Part shown: piece by piece, positions 23,750 through 32,900 of the stretch
How the letters are laid out: each line of letters begins with the position of its first letter
How positions within the stretch are numbered: position 1 is the first letter of the stretch
Source: Thermoleophilia bacterium UBA2241
GTDB taxonomy: Bacteria > Actinomycetota > Thermoleophilia > UBA2241
Reading direction: 5' to 3'
NCBI GenBank assembly: GCA_002347645.1
Contig: DDYF01000045.1
Coordinates: forward strand, 1 to 36,364
Length of the DNA stretch: 36,364 nucleotides
Program-made: the position numbers and the translations under genes
The notes under the pieces: model-generated
What the model was told of the DNA's origin: nothing
Databases searched by the model: none
The model's input: the letters and a program-made list of their open reading frames with translations, nothing else

Positions 23750-25111
23750 GTGCACGCTCTCGATGAGTTGGTGGGTCGTTCGGCCGAAGGACTGGTCGAC
23801 AGACTCGCGACCTTGGTCGCCGCTGATCCGGAGAGACATCTCCCGCGAGCGGCCAGGATCGCCGAGACGGTGGTCGCGACCGAGGCGAACAAGCGCGCGG
23901 CCGCCCGGGTGCGCAGGTACTTCGAAGAGGCCCGCGACGCAGATCCGCAACCGATCGCGATGCAGACTCTGCACCGAGCCATCGATGCGACATCGCCACA
24001 CTGCCGCACCCGGCTGATCACCAACCTCATGCTGTGGACCAAGAACGGGCTCCCCAAGCGTCACAAGGCGCAGGAAGTGGTAGGCACCTCGCCGATGGTC
24101 GTTCTCATCAGCCCGACCATGCGCTGCAACCTGAGGTGCGCAGGCTGCTACGCCGCTGAGTACGACCGCGGGCACGACATGCCGGCGGAGGTCGTCGAGC
24201 GCATCGTCGCGGAAGCCAGGGACCTGGGGACCTACGCGATCACCTTGCTCGGTGGTGAACCGTTCATCAGGGAGGACGTACTCGATCTCCTCGACAAGTA
24301 CCGGGACATGACGTTCCAGGTGTTCACCAACGGCGCGCTCATCACCGACGAGCTCGCGGCGCGTCTGGCGAACGCCGGCAACGTCCTCGTCTGTCTCAGC
24401 ATCGACGGCTTCGAGCGCGACCACGACGCACGCCGCGGAGAGGGGGCGCTGCGCCGCACCGAGGAGGGCATGGCGGCGCTGCGGCAAGCCGGGGTGCCAT
24501 TCGGGTCGTCCACGATGGTCACGAGCAGGAACTACATGGACGTGACCGGCGACGCCTTCGTCGACTACCTCATCGAGCACGGATGCCTGTGGGGCTGGCA
24601 CTTCCTCTACATGCCGGTGGGCGAGGATCCCGACATCAGCCTCATGCCCACGCCGCAGCAGCGTGAGTATCTGCGCACAAGGGGAGCAGCCCGCATCCGC
24701 GAGAACAAGCCTCTGTTCGTCATGGACTTCTGGAACGACGCACCCTACGTGGGCGGCTGCATCGCGGCGGGTCGTGAGTACCTGCACATCAACGCCAACG
24801 GCGACGTCGAGCCCTGCATCTTCACGCACTTCGCCGCCGACAACATCAGAGACAAGAGCCTGGCAGAGGCGCTGCGATCCCCCTTCTTCACGAAGGTCCG
24901 CGCGGGGCAGCCCTACAGCGACAACCTGCTGCGGCCGTGCATGCTCATCGACAACCCCGACGCCGTACGCGGTTTCGTGCTGCACGCCGGCGCACGGCCC
25001 ACGCATCCCCACGCCGAGGAGCTGCTCACGAAGCTCGCCGAAGGGCTGGACGCCTACGCCGCCGAGTACCAGGGGATCGCCGACGAGGCGTGGGCCGAGA
25101 TCAGCAGCTGA
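23750..25111 (+). CDS. Radical SAM protein with SPASM-like C-terminus
   Basis: 453 aa. The radical SAM cluster motif is C126-x3-C130-x2-C133 (MRCNLRCAGCYAAEY), followed by ITLLGGEPFIRED (SAM-binding GGE) and VFTNGALITDELAARLA. A C-terminal cysteine region (GGCIAAGREYLHINANGD, VEPCIF and later RPCMLIDNP) resembles a SPASM/twitch auxiliary cluster domain. An unusual N-terminal helical extension of about 110 residues precedes the barrel. GTG 23750 has AGAGGAGG at ideal spacing. It is co-transcribed with TetR, PlsC and patatin genes, suggesting a lipid or membrane-linked substrate rather than a ribosomal peptide, as no small precursor gene is seen. Substrate unknown. Confidence 0.9.
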   Translation: MHALDELVGRSAEGLVDRLATLVAADPERHLPRAARIAETVVATEANKRAAARVRRYFEEARDADPQPIAMQTLHRAIDATSPHCRTRLITNLMLWTKNGLPKRHKAQEVVGTSPMVVLISPTMRCNLRCAGCYAAEYDRGHDMPAEVVERIVAEARDLGTYAITLLGGEPFIREDVLDLLDKYRDMTFQVFTNGALITDELAARLANAGNVLVCLSIDGFERDHDARRGEGALRRTEEGMAALRQAGVPFGSSTMVTSRNYMDVTGDAFVDYLIEHGCLWGWHFLYMPVGEDPDISLMPTPQQREYLRTRGAARIRENKPLFVMDFWNDAPYVGGCIAAGREYLHINANGDVEPCIFTHFAADNIRDKSLAEALRSPFFTKVRAGQPYSDNLLRPCMLIDNPDAVRGFVLHAGARPTHPHAEELLTKLAEGLDAYAAEYQGIADEAWAEISS

Positions 25112-25600
25112 CCTGGTTTCGTGGTCGCTTCCAATCTCGGCTCACCGACGTCTCCTTGCCCCATGCGCTGCCTGCAGTGAGGACCGGCGCGCCGGCGGCG
25201 CCGTGAGCGATCTCCGACATCCAGCCCGACGAGGGCGGCGAGCGTCGGCGCAAGGACGACGAGGCTCACGGTGTGCGAGAGGAGATCGATGCCCTACATC
25301 GCGGTGCCCAGCGCCACGAGGGCCGTTACGCGCGGCTGCGCCATCCCGCGTCGTGAGCCGAAGGCCAGCAGGACGATGGCGGCCGCAGCGATCGGTCTGA
25401 TGACCATGCCAACCGAGGGCAGCGTCATCGAGGCCCGCTGGACGGCCTGCACGCCGCTCCCCGCCCGAAGGGCAGACACGCGTGCCGACTTGACCAGGCC
25501 GATGACGCGCTGGACTTCCTGCTTGGGGATCGACTTGGTCGGTTTGGTGATCGTGAGCTACGGAATCGACAGAACCGGCCACCCCGCCTTCGAGAGGCCT
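25112..25600. other. Degraded region between the radical SAM gene and the FtsH remnant
   Basis: No intact gene is convincing. On the minus strand, one frame (25426 down to about 25180) would encode three hydrophobic segments but is broken by TAG at 25294-25296. On the plus strand, the frame leading into the FtsH remnant (from 25271) has no recognisable domain. I read this as decayed sequence. Confidence 0.45.
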
Positions 25601-25777
25601 ACCGTCGCCTGTCAGGCGGCGGGGCACGTCGTCGCGCTGCTGCGCGACAACCGCGACAAGCTCGACCGGCCGGCGCACACGCTACTCGAGAAGGCGCGCC
25701 TCGAAGAGGGGGAGGCGTGCGCCGCGGCCGGCGTGCAGCACCCGGCCGGGAAGACACCGGCCACGGGCCAAGCCTGA
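25601..25777 (+). pseudogene. C-terminal remnant of an FtsH-type protease
   Basis: The plus frame ending at 25777 reads VVALLRDNRDKLDRPAHTLL and then EKARLEEGEACAAAGV. This is very like the conserved end of FtsH (LLxxNRDKLDxLAxALLExETLDxxEAxAAAG). The AAA ATPase and HEXXH protease regions are missing, so it is a fragment. Its stop TGA overlaps the ATG of the UbiB gene, preserving a coupling that presumably existed with the intact gene. The exact upstream boundary is uncertain. Confidence 0.6.
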
Positions 25778-27492
25778 TGGCAAAGGACGGTCAATCGAGA
25801 CGTGCACGCCGTTCACGCCGCTACCGCGAGGTCGTACGCGTGCTCTGGGACGAGCGCCTCTTCACGATCATCCGCGCGGCGGGGATGGAGAAGGACGCGC
25901 CCGGCCCCGTCCACACCACGAGCGAGGAGGCGACGGCCTCGGCTGTCGAGGGTGGCGCCGAGCCCGCAGGCGGCAAGCACGCGTCGCCCGAAGTCCGCTT
26001 GCGCCGCGGCTTGGAGCGCCTCGGCCCCACGTTCATCAAGATCGGGCAGATGCTCTCGACGCGCCGCGACCTGGTCCCGCCCGCCGTAGCCGACGAACTC
26101 GCAAAGCTGCAGGATGAGGTGCCCTCCGTCTCGTGGGAGGAGATGGAGCAGATCCTGCGCGAAGAGCTGGGCGGCTCCGCGGACGAGTTCTTCGCCGAGT
26201 TCGGCACCGACCCGATGGCGGCCGCGTCCATCGGCCAAGTCTATCGTGCTCGCCTGCACGACGGCCGGCCCGTGGCGGTCAAGATCCAGCGACCCGACGC
26301 GCGCCAGGTGATTGAGACCGACCTCGACATCCTGCTCTCCCAGGCCCGCTTCGTCGCCCAGCACAGCGAGTGGGCCCGCGCCTTGGGCGTGCCGGCAGTC
26401 GCCGAAGACATGGCGCAGGTGCTGCGCGCCGAGCTCGACTACGCGCACGAGGCGCGCAGCATGCTCACCTTCCATGAGGCATTCGACGGGAGCGACGAGG
26501 TCTTCTTCCCGGCGCCGCTCATGGACCTCACGACCGACCGCGTCCTCACCATGGAGCTGGTCAAGGGCATCCCCGGATCGCACCTCGAGGAGCTCCGCGC
26601 CGCCGAAATCGACACCGAGCGCATGGTGCAGCGGGGGGTCGACTGCTATTTCCGGCAGATCTTCGAGATGGGGACGTACCACGCGGACCCTCACGCCGGG
26701 AACCTGGTCGCGATGCGCGACGGCCGCGTGGGCTTCGTCGACTTCGGCCGCGTCGGGGTCATCTCTCGCCAGCACCGAAGCGCAGTCTTCGACATCCTGA
26801 TCGCGGTCATGGAGGACGATCCCGCCGACGCCACGCAGGCGCTGCTCTCGATGTCCACCGTCGACCCCGGACTGGACGTCGCCGAGCTGCAGGCTGACAT
26901 CGGACGCGTGACCACACTCTACCGTGAGAGCCAGCACCGCCCTGACGTCCTCCAGGTGACCCTGCTCGAGACGCTGGCGGCGATGCGCAAGCACCGAATC
27001 GACGTCTCGAGCGAGGTCGTCCAACTCCTCACGACGCTCGGCGTGCTCGAGGGCGTTGCCTCGCAGCTTCATCCCGGGTTCTCGGTGATCGAAGCCGCCA
27101 AGCCGTTCGCCCTGCGCCTGCTCGTCAAGTCCTTCGGTCCCCGGGCGTGGGCCGACGAGTCGCTGCACGCCCTGCGGCGCTACCGCAGGCTCCTCGAGGA
27201 GCTGCCGAAGTCGCTGAGCAGGGTGCTGCGGCGCGCCGCGGACGGCGAGTTCCGCCTCGGCGTGCGACCGGAGGGCTTCGAGGACGTCCTGCGCGGTCTG
27301 CGCGAGATGGTGGACAGGCTGGCGCTCTCCATCCTGGTGGCGGCCTTCGTACTCGCCTTCGCCTACATCGCGGCCCAAGGCGGCCTGTCCGACTGGATAC
27401 GCTGGATCGCGGGCGGCGTGCTCGTCTTCTCCGCGCTGATAGCCATGTGGCTGTTGGTCTCGATCGTCGCCGCCACGAGACGGCGGCGGTAG
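25777..27492 (+). CDS. UbiB/ABC1-family atypical protein kinase
   Basis: 571-aa ABC1/ADCK/UbiB ATPase. It carries the KxGQ motif (FIKIGQMLSTRRD, K88-Q91), the Ala-rich loop AAASIGQVY, VAVKIQRP, HADPHAGNL and the metal-binding DFG (VDFGRVG). Two hydrophobic helices near the C-terminus (LALSILVAAFVLAFAYIAAQ; AGGVLVFSALIAMWLLVSIV) anchor it in the membrane. UbiB-family members support isoprenoid-quinone or lipid metabolism; no ubi or men genes are nearby. Its neighbours suggest membrane-lipid homeostasis. ATG 25777 overlaps the FtsH remnant stop. Confidence 0.92.
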   Translation: MAKDGQSRRARRSRRYREVVRVLWDERLFTIIRAAGMEKDAPGPVHTTSEEATASAVEGGAEPAGGKHASPEVRLRRGLERLGPTFIKIGQMLSTRRDLVPPAVADELAKLQDEVPSVSWEEMEQILREELGGSADEFFAEFGTDPMAAASIGQVYRARLHDGRPVAVKIQRPDARQVIETDLDILLSQARFVAQHSEWARALGVPAVAEDMAQVLRAELDYAHEARSMLTFHEAFDGSDEVFFPAPLMDLTTDRVLTMELVKGIPGSHLEELRAAEIDTERMVQRGVDCYFRQIFEMGTYHADPHAGNLVAMRDGRVGFVDFGRVGVISRQHRSAVFDILIAVMEDDPADATQALLSMSTVDPGLDVAELQADIGRVTTLYRESQHRPDVLQVTLLETLAAMRKHRIDVSSEVVQLLTTLGVLEGVASQLHPGFSVIEAAKPFALRLLVKSFGPRAWADESLHALRRYRRLLEELPKSLSRVLRRAADGEFRLGVRPEGFEDVLRGLREMVDRLALSILVAAFVLAFAYIAAQGGLSDWIRWIAGGVLVFSALIAMWLLVSIVAATRRRR

Positions 27493-27736
27493 GCGGGAGG
27501 GCGTGCCGGTATTCTCTGGCAACCGCGCTGCGCACGCTACGCGTTGTTTCCAGAGCCCGTGCTTCGTCTTCGGTGCTTGAATGAGTCGCAGCAGACTCAC
27601 GAGACGCAGCCGACTCCGCAGCAGCATCTCGGATGGGACCAGCCGAGACACGCCGCGTTTCTGCAGAAGCCCTCACCTAGCGGACTAGGTTGTACGGCTT
27701 CCGGGATGTGGCAGAACATTCCGAAGGCCGTACAAC
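27493..27736. other. Convergent intergenic region, mostly one large hairpin
   Basis: The region lies between the converging UbiB and ABC permease genes. Apart from a repetitive CAGC/GACGC-rich stretch (27595-27650) it is dominated by the hairpin at 27685-27740. No gene is supported. Confidence 0.6.
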
Positions 27737-27740
27737 CTAG
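27685..27740. terminator. 56-nt hairpin between convergent genes
   Basis: CTAGGTTGTACGGC (27685-27698) pairs exactly with 27727-27740. The interior continues the stem (27702-27709 with 27716-27723, including one G-T pair), broken mainly by a C/A mismatch at 27701/27724. The minus-strand permease stop lies in the right arm. A bidirectional terminator is the likely role; there is no U-tract. Confidence 0.6.
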
Positions 27741-28570
27741 ACGAGCACGTCACTGCGCTGGAACGCGCAGCATGCCGCCACGGTTGAAACGACGATGTAG
27801 GCGCCGAAAGCGAGCAGGCCCTTCCCAATCGGCCACCAGTCGATCGAACCCTGAAAGAGGTTCTGCCACGCGTCGAGATGGCTGGTGAACAGGCACGGCT
27901 GGAGGAAGTCGAAGTAGCTAAGGCTACCCACGATCTGCATAACGATCACCAGGACGAGCGTGCCGATCGTCGCCGTCAGGCTCGAGTCGGTGAACGTGGA
28001 GAAGAGCACGGCCAGCGAGATCACGACGATCATGCCGAGCCCCACGTACAGGTAGGCCAGCAGGGTCAGCCACAAGCCGTGAGCGATGCTCACCGTGCCG
28101 CCCGAGAGCAGCGCCGGGTCGTGGGCGCCGAAGAGGGCCACGCCCACCGCGTAGCAGGTGGCCGCGACCAACACCAGGCCAGCGAGCAGGTACGCGACGG
28201 CTACGGCCCACTTGGAGAGCACGACGCCGCCGCGGCTCACGGGGTGCACGAGCCAGGTCTTGATGGTCCCCGATTCGGCCTCGCCGGCGAGCTGGAAGCC
28301 GCCGGCCATCGAGGCCACCAAGGGAAGAAGGAACGACGTCAGCACGGCGATCGCGGCCAGCGGCACGAGCAGCCCGTTGTCGGCGGCGAGGCTGAAGAAG
28401 CTGTTGGCGGCGCCGGCGGTGTTGGCGGCGGCGTCGCCACCACGTGGTGCGGGTGAGGCGAAGTTCAGGGCCACGACCATGAGGAGCGGGATGGTCACGA
28501 GACCGATCCAGCCGACATATGTGCGTTTCTGGACGAGGAGCTTGGTGAGCTCGCTGCGCAGCAGCGTCAT
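27737..28570 (-). CDS. ABC-2 type transporter permease
   Basis: 277-aa integral membrane protein with six hydrophobic segments, beginning after a short basic N-terminus (MTLLRSELTKLLVQKRTYVG). The segment GGFQLAGEAESGTIKTWLVH, then PVSRGGVVLSKWAV, is the typical amphipathic coupling region of ABC-2 permeases of the DrrB/bacitracin-exporter kind. Its start overlaps the stop of the upstream ATPase by 4 nt. With the ATPase it forms a simple exporter; substrate unknown. The stop lies in a large hairpin. Confidence 0.9.
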   Translation of the reverse strand: MTLLRSELTKLLVQKRTYVGWIGLVTIPLLMVVALNFASPAPRGGDAAANTAGAANSFFSLAADNGLLVPLAAIAVLTSFLLPLVASMAGGFQLAGEAESGTIKTWLVHPVSRGGVVLSKWAVAVAYLLAGLVLVAATCYAVGVALFGAHDPALLSGGTVSIAHGLWLTLLAYLYVGLGMIVVISLAVLFSTFTDSSLTATIGTLVLVIVMQIVGSLSYFDFLQPCLFTSHLDAWQNLFQGSIDWWPIGKGLLAFGAYIVVSTVAACCAFQRSDVLV

Positions 28571-29514
28571 CGCGCGCCGCCGTTCTTGTGCGGATCCGCC
28601 GGGCCGGCGTCCACGTCCGAGCTCCGAGTGAGTCCCAGGAAGTAGTCTTCGAGACCCTGCTCGTGCGCGGGGATCACAGCGTCGACGCCGATCCCCTCTT
28701 CGACCAGGCGACGCACCATCTCGTGGACCACCTCGTCCGAGCCCTCGGCCACGAGGTAGCCCTCCTCGTTGGCGACGGCTTGCGGGCCAACGAGCTGCCC
28801 GAGCACCTCGCGCGCACGGTCCTGGTCAGTTGTCAGCACCTTCACGGAGGAACTCGTGGGGCGCAGGTCGGCCACCGGACCCTCGACGACGACGCGGCCC
28901 TTGTTGATGATCACGGCGCGGTTGCAGACCTGTTCGATCTCGTGCAGCAGATGAGACGAGAGAAACACCGTCGTGCCGCCGCTCCCCAGCTCGCGGATGA
29001 GCTCTCGCACATCCTTCATCCCTTGCGGGTCAAGGCCGCTCGTCGGTTCGTCGAGGATGATGAGCTCGGGGCGATGCAGCAGCGCGTTGGCGATGCCGAG
29101 CCGCTGCTTCATGCCGTGCGAGTAGTCGCCGACCTTGGAGTCGGCGCGGTCCGGCAGGCCGACGACGTCGAGCACTTCCTCGATGCGCTTCTCGTCTGTC
29201 ACGTCGTTCAGACGGCCCATGAGCCGCAGGTTGCGGCGGGCGCTCATGTTGCCGTAGAAGGCCGGCACTTCGACGAAGCCGCCGATGTGCCGCAGTGCCT
29301 CACGCCTGTCTCGCGGGACGCGGTGGTCGAGCACCTCGACATGGCCGCTGGTCGGGTAGACGAGGCCGAAGATCATGCGGATCGTCGTCGTCTTGCCGGC
29401 TCCGTTGGGACCGAGAAAGCCGAAGACGTCGCCGCGACGCACGCCGAGGTCGAGATGGTCGACCGCGACGAGACGGTCGAAGATCTTCGTGAGGCCGTGG
29501 GCAGCCAAGACCAC
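28567..29514 (-). CDS. ABC transporter ATP-binding protein
   Basis: 315 aa from GTG 29514. Walker A is GPNGAGKT (35-42), the signature is YSHGMKQRL, Walker B is LIILDEPTSGLD, and the switch region is FLSSHLLHEIEQVC. A C-terminal extension of about 90 residues follows, as in DrrA/BcrA-type exporters. GTG 29514 has no ribosome-binding site. An ideal AGGAGG (29585-29590) lies 7 nt before an in-frame ATT at 29577, which would add 21 residues homologous to the start of the chimeric gene at 33494. The true start may therefore be a non-canonical AUU. It is co-transcribed with the permease. Confidence 0.92.
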   Translation of the reverse strand: MVLAAHGLTKIFDRLVAVDHLDLGVRRGDVFGFLGPNGAGKTTTIRMIFGLVYPTSGHVEVLDHRVPRDRREALRHIGGFVEVPAFYGNMSARRNLRLMGRLNDVTDEKRIEEVLDVVGLPDRADSKVGDYSHGMKQRLGIANALLHRPELIILDEPTSGLDPQGMKDVRELIRELGSGGTTVFLSSHLLHEIEQVCNRAVIINKGRVVVEGPVADLRPTSSSVKVLTTDQDRAREVLGQLVGPQAVANEEGYLVAEGSDEVVHEMVRRLVEEGIGVDAVIPAHEQGLEDYFLGLTRSSDVDAGPADPHKNGGAR

Positions 29515-29780
29515 GGGGGGCTTGTCCGCTTCGCGGGCTGCGGTCTCGCCTTTGCCAAGTATGTCGGATGTCGTAATCGGTGGTCCTCCTGTGAGAGCTG
29601 CGCTCGGAAGACACTACCTAGGGGCACATACGGTCTGTGTAGGGCTGGTGCTGTGCTGGCGCCTTCGTCGCGAGCGCCCTACCGATGTGCCTGCATGCGA
29701 AGAGTGACGGTCGCGGCGCCTGCGAAGTCGAGCTGCGGCGCCTCGGCGCCGACCATGCCTACGCGCCCCCGCGCCTTGCC
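29459..29780 (-). repeat. Paralogous ~320-bp repeat, copy 1 (upstream and 5' end of ABC ATPase)
   Basis: On the minus strand this block resembles 33391-33708 throughout. It runs through a yajC-tail-like end (…GCGTAG), a shared GGTCGGCGCCG segment, a GGTAGTGT block, a Shine-Dalgarno region and the ATPase 5' end up to CTCGTCGCGGTCGA, where similarity stops abruptly. Both copies have the same orientation and lie on either side of the RND gene. Confidence 0.65.
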
Positions 29781-29934
29781 TCACGCGTTGTCGGCCGAGA
29801 ACCCGAAACGATGGTCGAGGCGTCCTCAAAGGCGGTGCGCTCGTCGTCACTGCCGGAGTCTGCGTCCTCGACCAGCTCGCTCTCGCGGCGGCAGGCCGGG
29901 CGGGCGCATGGCGCCCGCCCGGCCTGCAGAAACA
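29515..29934. other. Intergenic region between RND gene and ABC operon
   Basis: About 420 nt hold the RND terminator hairpin (29891-29927), a minus-strand acidic tail-like frame ending at a TAG near 29761 (ELVEDADSGSDDERTAFEDA, resembling the YajC C-terminus), and the promoter-like part of the repeat with GGTAGTGT (complement of 29611-29618). No complete gene is supported. Confidence 0.55.
29891..29927 (-). terminator. 17-bp perfect hairpin after the RND gene
   Basis: GCAGGCCGGGCGGGCGC (29891-29907) pairs exactly with 29911-29927 around a 3-nt loop. It begins 7 nt past the RND stop codon on the minus strand. Entirely G/C-rich apart from the ends, with no U-tract. Likely transcription end of the yajC-RND unit. 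Confidence 0.65.
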
Positions 29935-32900
29935 TCAGCCGTGAACGGCCAGCGGCTCAGGCACTGTGAAGTCCTCCTCTCGCTGGTCGTAGGCCCCTGC
30001 GGGTCGCAGGCGGTCAAGTGCCAAGTAGAGCACCGGTACCAGGATGAGGGTCAGAAACGTGGAAGAGACCAGGCCGCCGATCACGACGACCGCCAGCGGC
30101 GTCGAGAGGAATCCGCTTCCGCCGCCGAAGCCGAGCGCCATCGGGATCAGAGCCAGGATCGTGGCGACAGCCGTCATCAGGATCGGCCGAAGTCGCCGCC
30201 GCCCGCCTTCGATGATCGCGGTGCGGGCATCCATGCCGCGGCGCCGGAACTGCTCGACGAGATCGAGCAACACGATCGCGTTGGTGACGACGATGCCCAC
30301 CAGCATCAGTGCCCCGATCAGGCTTGGCATGCCTAGGCTGGTGCCGGTGATGACGAGCATCACGATGACGCCGACAGCGGCGAAGGGGATGCTGATCAGC
30401 AGAATCAACGGGTGGAGCAGGCTGCGGAACGTGGCCACCATGATCAGGTACACGAGCAGGATCGCGACCACTATTGCGATGCCCAGCGACCTGAAGACTT
30501 CGTCGGTCATCTGAGTCGCGCCGGCCATCTCCCAGGTGGCGCCGTTCGGCAGCTGCACCTCATCGAGGGCGTCGGTTGCCGATGTCGAGGCGGCGCCGAT
30601 GTTGTTGTCCGTGGAGGAGGCTGTGATGCTCGCCGTGCGCTGCCCGTCGACGTGCGTGACCTGCACCGGCGTTTTGATCTCGACGACGCGGGCGATGTCG
30701 CCGAGAGGCACCGTTCCGCGTGTCCCGCTTACGGGGAGGCGCATGAGTGTCTGGCTCACAGCGCCGCGAACCGGCGGCACCGCGACCTGCGCCACAGTCA
30801 GCTTGGCCGGGAGTACCCCAGCGGCGGTCGGCACTGCGCCCAGCGAATAGCCGTTGAGGAAGAGAGTCATGTACTGACTAAGGGCAGATGCACTGACGCC
30901 CGCCGTTGTCGCCTTGGCCTGGTCGATGACGACTGTGGCTGAGGGCCGGCCTTCACTCAGGTTGGAGGTCACGTTGGCTAGCCCGTCGACGGTCCGCAAC
31001 TGCTTCAGCACGATGTCATTGGCCTGCTTGAGCACGTCAGGGTCGCTGGCCGAAACGCGTACCTCCACCTGCGACATGCTGCTCATCGAAGACGAGGCGT
31101 CGCCAGACACCAAGACCGTACCGGCATTACGGAGGTCAGCGACCCTGGCGCGGATGTCTTCGACGATCGTGTTCTTGTCCGCATCTGGATCGGTAGTGAT
31201 GTCGAAGCTCGCCTGAGTGGCGGAGGCGTCGGTGCCGCCTCCGGCTCCGAAGAGACTCCCGGTGCTGCCGGCGGTCACTTGGTAGGTGTCTACACCTTTC
31301 GTTTCCTTGAGGATCGTCTCGATCTTGGCGGTTGCCGCCACGGTTGTGTCGAGGTTCGTGCCAGGTGGCATGGTCTGGGTGATGGCGACCGTGTTCTGCC
31401 CAGAGCTATCGAACAGATTCGTCTTGAGCAGCGGCGTGAGCGCCATCGAGCCGACGAAGATCGCCGCCGCGGCGACTAGGGTGATGACCCTGTGGTCGAG
31501 CGCGTATTTGAGGATCGGCAGATAGAGGTTCTGCAGGCCGTGCAGCTCTTTGGCGTCGCGGTGGCCGACCTGACGCTTTGAGAGCACCCAAGTGGAGGCG
31601 ACAGGGACAACCATCAGGGCCACCGCGAGGCTGCTGAGAAGCGCGAAGGACACCGTGAGGGCGAACGGCCGGAAGAACTCCGAGGCAAGGCCGGACATGA
31701 AGCCAAGCGGCAGGAACACGGCCACGGTGGTCAGCGTGCTGGCGGTGACTGCGCCGGCAACCTCGCGTGTCCCGGTGTAGGCGGCGCGGCGGATGCTGTC
31801 GCCCTCCTGCAGGTGTCGGTGGATGTTCTCGATGACGACAATGGAGTCGTCGATTACGCGTCCGATCGCGATGGTGAGGCCGCCGAGAGTGAGCATGTTC
31901 AGCGACTCGCCGCCCGACCAGAGGATGATGAGGGCGCCAATGATGCTCAAGGGGATGGACAGACCGGCGATCAGCGTTGAACGCCAGCTTCGCAGGAACA
32001 CCCAGATGACGCCGACGGCGAAGATCGCGCCGAGGAGACCCTCGCGCCAGAGCGAACCGATGCTGTCTTTGACGAAGACGGATTGATCGATGACTGTGAA
32101 TACCTTGGCCTGGCCGTTGAGATCGCGGGAGATGGCAGGTAGCGTGTCAGCCACGGCGTTGGCGATGTCGACGGTGTTGCCGCTGCTCGACTTGCTCACC
32201 GAGATGCCGACGGACGAGCGTCCGTTGGTGCGCGTGGCCGCGGTGAGCGGAGCGGGGGCGATGCGCATGTCGGCGATGTCGCCGAGGCGCACGGGCTTCG
32301 CACTCGCGGAGGACGCGGAGCCGCTGGCCGCGGCTGACGTACTCGGGCCGGTGGTGGACGTACTTGCCGGGCCGGCGCCCGCCGACGCAATCGTGCCCGG
32401 TGCCAACGCTAGGCCTTGGAGTGCCCGTACGGTCTGCGCCTTGGCGGCCACAGTGATTGGGTACACGATGCTCCCGGAGGTGAGCGTTCCGACACCGGTC
32501 GTGAGGTTGGCGTCGGCGATCGCTGCCGTGATCTGCGCCGGCAAGACGCCGAGGGCGGCCATCTGTTGCGGTTTCAGCTGGATGTACAGCTGCATCTGCT
32601 GCACGCCGGAGAGGTCGACCGACTGGACGCCCTCGATTGCCTGCAGGCGCGGCACGACCCGGGCGCCGAGCAGCCCCGCCAGCTCCTGGGGAGGCAGCGA
32701 CGACGAGACCGCCAGCTGCACAACCGGAATGGAGTTGATGTTGAGAGCCGCGACTTTCGGCGCCGTGGCCGTCGCAGGGAGTTGCTGCTGCACGCGCGAC
32801 ACGGCTTCCTGCACTTCGGCCTGTTTGGCTTTCATATCGGCGCCGAACTCGTACTGAATGGTGATGACGCTCATGCCTTCGTTTGAGAAGGAGTCGTATT

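Noticed and set aside
25813..27651. 612-aa minus-strand frame over the UbiB gene
   Set aside because: No domains and no ribosome-binding site; the UbiB kinase motifs occupy the plus strand.
28588..30336. 582-aa plus-strand frame across ABC and RND genes
   Set aside because: It is antisense to two clearly recognisable genes and crosses a terminator hairpin.
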